A DNA stretch of 5,539 nucleotides from DASULA01 sp036278435 (lineage in GTDB: Bacteria; Actinomycetota; Actinomycetes; Mycobacteriales; DASULA01). The stretch's first letter is position 1; the number at the start of each line of letters is the position of its first letter. The position numbers and the translations under genes were made by a program. Positions 1-3,800 of this stretch are shown here, piece after piece. The notes below the pieces were generated by a model. The model saw only the letters and a list, made by a program, of their open reading frames with translations, made no database searches and was not told the DNA's origin. The DNA is taken from the NCBI GenBank assembly GCA_036278435.1, contig DASULA010000324.1, forward strand, positions 1 to 5,539, written 5' to 3'.

Positions 1-123
1 CCGTTCGGCCGGGGCCGGGCCTACCGCACCGGAGACCTGGCCTACTGGACCGAAGACGGCCAGATCCAGTTCCTCGGCCGAATCGACACCCAGATCAAAC
101 TCCGCGGCCAACGCATCGAACTG
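1..123 (+). repeat. A7-A8 DNA repeat, copy 1
   Basis: Bases 1-123 match 3371-3493 with 9 differences and no gaps, including a 60-nt exact run (13-72 against 3383-3442). Identity falls sharply at base 124, just after the A8 core. Copy 1 starts at the window edge, so the repeat may extend upstream. The level of silent-site identity suggests recent duplication or gene conversion between the two A domains. Confidence 0.92.
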
Positions 124-390
124 GAAGAGATCGAAGCGATCCTGACCAACCACCCGGCGGTGGCGCAGGCCGCGGTGGCGCTGCGGGAGGACATCCCCGG
201 TGACCGGCGGCTGGTCGGCTACCTGGTGGGCAACGGGCCCCCACCCGAGCCGGCCGAACTCCGCGAGCATCTGGGCCGGCACCTGCCCGGCTACATGATC
301 CCGGCGGCGTTCGTCACCCTGGCGGAGATCCCGCTGTCGCCGACGGGCAAGGCCGACCGGTCGGCGCTGCCCGCGCCGCCCACCGAGGTG
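1..390 (+). other. Adenylation domain, C-terminal subdomain (truncated by window edge)
   Basis: This is the small mobile lid of the A domain, which rotates between amino-acid activation and thioester formation. Motifs A7 to A10 are visible in order and look functional: the hinge Asp in GRID, the lysine after the Gln-Ile of A8 (codon AAA at 97-99), and the catalytic A10 Lys (349-351). The first 123 bases are almost identical at DNA level to 3371-3493 in the second gene, while the rest of the lid is clearly more diverged. Confidence 0.93.
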
Positions 391-783
391 TCCACCGCCG
401 AGCGCACGCCGCCGCGCACGGCGACCGAGCGGTTCGTCGCCGAGGTGTTCGCCGAGCTCCTGCACGCCGGGGCGGCCGGGGCGCTCGACGACTTCTTCCT
501 GCTCGGTGGCAGTTCGTTGCAGGCCGCCCAGGTGCTCGGCCGGGTCCGGGTGCGATACCAGATCCCGTTCTCCATGCGTGACTTCTACGCCAACCCGACC
601 GTGGAGTCGGTGGCCCGGCGGGTGGAGGACGCGGTGCTGGAACAGGCGGCGGCCGAGGACCTGGCCGCGCTCCTGGATGAGGCCCTGGGCGAGGTCATGG
701 GCGAGGTCATGGATGAGGCATCGGGGGAGGCATCGGGGGAGGCCGGGTCGGACCTGGCCGGGGAGGCGCCCGACCATGGCTGA
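1..783 (+). CDS. NRPS subunit, 3' end only (A C-terminal subdomain, T, acidic C-terminal tail)
   Basis: This is the C-terminal end of a modular non-ribosomal peptide synthetase. Frame 1 is open from the first base, so the start lies upstream; 260 residues are visible before the TGA at 781-783. The protein begins inside an adenylation domain: A7 (YRTGDL), A8 (GRIDTQIKLRGQRIELEEIE), A9 (LPGYMIP) and A10 (PTGKADR, with the adenylation lysine at visible residue 117) are all intact. A carrier domain follows with core LGGSSLQA, where the second Ser (visible residue 172, codon 514-516) should take the phosphopantetheine arm. The last 51 residues form an acidic tail. The specificity-determining part of the A domain (A3-A6) is outside the window, so its substrate cannot be predicted. 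There is no epimerization or thioesterase domain, so the product must pass to another subunit, most likely the overlapping downstream NRPS. The family assignment is certain; the peptide product is unknown. Confidence 0.96.
   Translation, partial: PFGRGRAYRTGDLAYWTEDGQIQFLGRIDTQIKLRGQRIELEEIEAILTNHPAVAQAAVALREDIPGDRRLVGYLVGNGPPPEPAELREHLGRHLPGYMIPAAFVTLAEIPLSPTGKADRSALPAPPTEVSTAERTPPRTATERFVAEVFAELLHAGAAGALDDFFLLGGSSLQAAQVLGRVRVRYQIPFSMRDFYANPTVESVARRVEDAVLEQAAAEDLAALLDEALGEVMGEVMDEASGEASGEAGSDLAGEAPDHG
403..627 (+). other. Thiolation (peptidyl carrier) domain, LGGSSL core
   Basis: This is a carrier domain that holds the growing chain as a thioester on 4'-phosphopantetheine. The core is DDFFLLGGSSLQAAQV, with the modified Ser at 514-516, and a typical helix IV region ends near SVARRV. 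It is the last catalytic unit of its protein. The core has Ser before the attachment Ser (LGGSS), where LGGHS or LGGDS are more usual. No epimerization domain follows. Confidence 0.94.
687..750 (+). repeat. Two adjacent 12-bp tandem repeats in the tail of the first NRPS
   Basis: The 12-mer gggcgaggtcat occurs twice in a row (687-698, 699-710), giving GEVM-GEVM. After four bases, gaggcatcgggg occurs twice in a row (715-726, 727-738), giving EASG-EASG, followed by a degenerate third copy (739-750, EAGS). Unit length is a multiple of three, so gain or loss of copies keeps the frame. The second array uses GCA, TCG and GGG codons, and GAT precedes it; several of these are less favoured elsewhere in the window. 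The probable origin is replication slippage in an unstructured linker. Confidence 0.9.
760..766 (+). promoter_or_regulatory. Ribosome binding site for the downstream NRPS gene
   Basis: GGGGAGG lies inside the end of the upstream gene, 9 nt before the ATG at 776. It matches the anti-Shine-Dalgarno CCUCC well and supports that ATG as the start. Together with the 8-nt gene overlap it suggests translational coupling, so the two subunits would be made in similar amounts. Confidence 0.8.
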
Positions 784-880
784 CCTGACCGCGAGACTGG
801 CCGCGCTGAGCCCGGAGCAGCGGGCGGCGGTGGTGGCGAAACTGGCCGCGCGGACGGCCGCCCGCTCCGGCGCCGGGGCG
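776..880 (+). other. N-terminal helical docking-like segment
   Basis: The first 35 residues (MADLTARLAALSPEQRAAVV and on to about RSGAGAIP) precede the C domain. An LSPEQRA-type helix is common at the start of NRPS subunits beginning with a C domain. In the first 30 residues there are five Arg/Lys and two acidic residues, so the charge is complementary to the acidic tail of the upstream protein. A docking role is inferred from position and charge. Confidence 0.6.
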
Positions 881-3800
881 ATCCCGGTGCGGCCCGACGG
901 CGAGCCGGCCCGCGCCTCCTACCTGCAGGAACGGCTGTGGTTGGTCGACCAGTGGGACCACGACGGGGCCGCCGCCTACAACCTGCCCACCGCGTTCCGG
1001 TTACGCGGACCGCTGGACACCGACCGGCTGGCCCGGGCACTGACCGCGGTGGTGGCCCGGCACGAGGCGCTGCGCACCGTGTTCACCGCCCGCGACGGGG
1101 TGCCGTACCAGGTGGTCACCCCGGCGCGACCGGTGGACCTGCCGGTCGAGGACCGCTCACACCTGCCCGCGGCGTCCAGGCTCTCAGCGGTGCTCGCCGA
1201 GGCCGCCGCCGACGCGGCGGTGCCCTTCGACCTGGAACGGGGGCCGCTGATCCGGATGTGGCTATTCCGGTTGGCCGAGCGGGACCACGTGCTGGCGATG
1301 CCCGCCGCGCACCTGTGCACCGACGGGTGGTCGGTGTCCCTGATGGTGGCCGAACTGGCCGAGCTGTACCGGGCCGACGCGCAGGGTCACGAGCCGGTGC
1401 TGCCCGACCTGCCGGTGCAGTACTCCGACGTCGCGGCGTGGCAGCGTTCGGCGGCTGGCGCCGGGGAGTTGGAACGGCACCTGCGGTACTGGCAGGACAC
1501 CCTGGCCGGCGCGCCGGTACTCGACCTGCCCACCGACCGGCCGCGCCCACCCCGGCAGTCGCACCGCGGTGCCACCATCGAACACCGGATCCCGCTGGAG
1601 TTGGCCGACCGGCTGCGCGGGCTGGCCCGCGACCACGACGTCACCCCGTTCATGGTCCTCACCGCGGCGATGACGCTGCTGCTGTGCCGGTACACCGGCC
1701 AGGAGGACATCGTCACCGGCACGGCCAGCGCGGGCCGGGACCACCCGCAGGTGGAGAAGCTGATCGGGTTCTTCACCAACATGGTGGTGCTGCGCAACGA
1801 CCTGTCGGGCAATCCCACCTTCGCCGAGCTTTTGGCCCGCACCAGGGCGGTGACCGTCGAGGCGTTCGACCACCAGAGCGCGCCCTACGACCAGGTGGTC
1901 GAACGCCTCAACCCGCCCCGTGACCTGTCCCGCAACCCGCTGTTCCAGGTGGCCATGGACCTGCAACCCGGCGGGTTCGGGTTCACCCTGCCCGGGGTGC
2001 AGGCCGAACTGGTCGGCCTGGAGCAGGGCACCGCCCGGTTCGACATCGCCATCAACGTCTTCGAGGAGTCCGACGGCCTGCTGGTGTCGGCCGAGTACGC
2101 CACCGACCTGTTCGACCACGCCCGGATGGAGCGGATGCTCGGGCACTTCGAGCAGGTGCTGGCCGCGGTGGTGGCCGACCCGTCGGTGCGGCTGTCGCGG
2201 GTGCGGCTGCTCTCGCCGGCCGAACGTGACCAGGTGTTGGCGCGTTGGCAGGGGGAGGTGCGCGACTACCCGCGCGAACCGGTGCACGTGCAGTTCGCCC
2301 GGCAGGCGCGGCGCGACCCCGACGCGGTGGCGCTGGTGTACCGGGGAAAGAGCGTGACCTACGGCGAGCTGGCCGGCCGGGCCGGGCTGCTCGCCCGCTA
2401 CCTGCGTTCGGTGGGCACCGGGCCCGGTGATGTGGTCGGCATCGGGTTGGAACGTGACCCGGACACGATCGTGGCCATCCTGGGGGTGCTCATGGCCGGG
2501 GCGGCGTTCGTGCCGTTGGATCTGGAGGACCCGGCCGCGCGCACCGGGTTCACCCTGGCCGACACCGGGGCAAGGGTGGTGCTGACCCGTTCGGATCTGG
2601 CCGGGATGCTGCCGGCGGACCTGCGGTGTGACCTGATCGCGGTGGACCGGATCCAGGCCGACGCCCAGGCGCTGGCCGGCACGGAACTGCCCGAGTGGTC
2701 CTCGTCGGCCTCGCCGGCGTACGTGCTCTACACCTCGGGGTCCACCGGTGTGCCCAAGGGCGCGGTCATCGCCCAGCACGCCATCGCCACCTACGTCGAG
2801 TTCCTGCGCACGGTGTTCCGGTTCGGGCGGCCGGGCAGCCGGGTGTTGCAGTACACCGCGCTGATCTTCGACCTGGCCGAGGGGGAGATCTTCGCCGCGC
2901 TGAGCAGCGGCGCGACGCTGGTGCTGGTGCCGCGTGAGACGACGCTGTCGGCCGAACAGATGTCCGCGCTGTTGCGGGCCGAGCGGGTCACCTACCTGGG
3001 CGGCCCGCCGGCCATGGTCGAACTGCTCGACGCCGGGGCGTACCCGGACCTGCGTGGGATGTTGGTGGGCGGGGAGGCGTTCTCCGGGGACCTGGTCAAC
3101 CGGTGGAACACCGACGGCCGGCTGTTCCTGAACGCCTACGGCCCCACCGAGGCGACCATCGGGTGCACCTACTACCGGTGTCCGCAACGCCGGTGGACCG
3201 CCTCGCCGCCGATCGGGCGGCCGATGCCGCAGCGGCGGGTGTATCTGGTGGACCGGTGGTTCAACCCGGTGCCGGTGGGGGTGCCCGGGGAGATCCTGGC
3301 CGCCGGGGAGGGACTGGCCGACGGGTATGTGAACCGGCCCGGGTTGACCGCGCAAAAGTTCGTCCCCGACCCGTTCGGCCACGGCCGGGCCTACCGCACC
3401 GGAGACCTGGCCTACTGGACCGAAGACGGCCAGATCCAGTTCGTCGGGCGGATCGACACCCAGATCCAGCTCCGCGGCATGCGCATCGAACTGTCCGAGG
3501 TGGAGGCGGCGGTGGACTCCCACCCCGGGGTGGAGCGGTCGGTGGTGGCGCTGCGGGAGGACACCCCGGGCGAACCGCGGCTGGTCGCATACGTGATCGG
3601 CGCCGGGGTGAACTCCGGGGTCGACCCGGCGGGCACCGCCGGCCTACGTGAGCACGTCGCCAGCCGGCTGCCGGTGTACATGGTGCCCTCGGTGTTCGTG
3701 CCGGTGGAGTCCTTCCCGCTGTCACCCACCGGCAAGGTGGACCGTCCCAAACTGCCGCCGCCGGACCCCGGCCGGCAGGCCAGCAGCTACCTCACCCCCC

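Larger units (their letters stand above)
628..780 (+). other. Acidic C-terminal tail, probable docking (communication) segment
   Basis: These 51 residues after the carrier domain contain 15 Asp/Glu and no Lys/Arg. The first part, including EDLAALLDEAL, looks helical; the second part is a low-complexity GEVM/EASG repeat ending in APDHG. C-terminal tails of NRPS subunits commonly bind the N-terminus of the next subunit. The next protein starts with a helix of net positive charge, which fits electrostatic docking. The charge pattern is seen directly; the docking role is inferred from position. Confidence 0.6.
914..2215 (+). other. Condensation domain C1 (LCL-like, degenerate HHxxxDG)
   Basis: This domain catalyses peptide bond formation between the upstream carrier's acyl chain and the amino acid on this module's carrier. 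Motifs in order: C1 SYLQERLW; C2 RHEALRTVF; C3 AHLCTDGWS; C4 LPVQYSDVAAWQR; C5 IGFFTNMVVLRNDL; C6 HQSAPYDQVV; C7 RNPLFQVAMDL. In C3 the first His of the canonical pair is Ala178 (codon GCG 1307-1309). The second, catalytic His179 and Asp183-Gly184 are kept. Flanking sequence aligns without gaps to C2, so this is a substitution and not a frameshift. The domain is full length and probably active. Confidence 0.93.

Noticed and set aside
160..162. ATG as the start of the first gene
   Set aside because: Motifs A7 and A8 are encoded in the same frame upstream of it, and the frame is open to base 1. It is an internal codon of a gene that starts outside the window.
784..900. Promoter or terminator between the two genes
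   Set aside because: The genes overlap by 8 nt, leaving no intergenic space, and I see no hairpin with a T-run or a convincing promoter.
1301..1330. Frameshift or sequencing error behind the altered C1 motif
   Set aside because: Sequence on both sides aligns to C2 without gaps and the frame stays intact through C4-C7, so a simple substitution is more likely.
937..1923. Plus-strand open frame of 328 codons overlapping C1
   Set aside because: It is out of frame with the NRPS and Arg/Gly/Pro/Ala-rich, a typical high-GC shadow. The C-domain motifs are all in the other frame.
1262..3523. Long open frame on the minus strand (753 codons)
   Set aside because: It lies opposite clear C and A domain motifs. 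In very GC-rich genes the antisense frame often stays open by codon bias. Its composition (rich in His, Gln, Arg, Gly, Pro) shows no domain I recognise.
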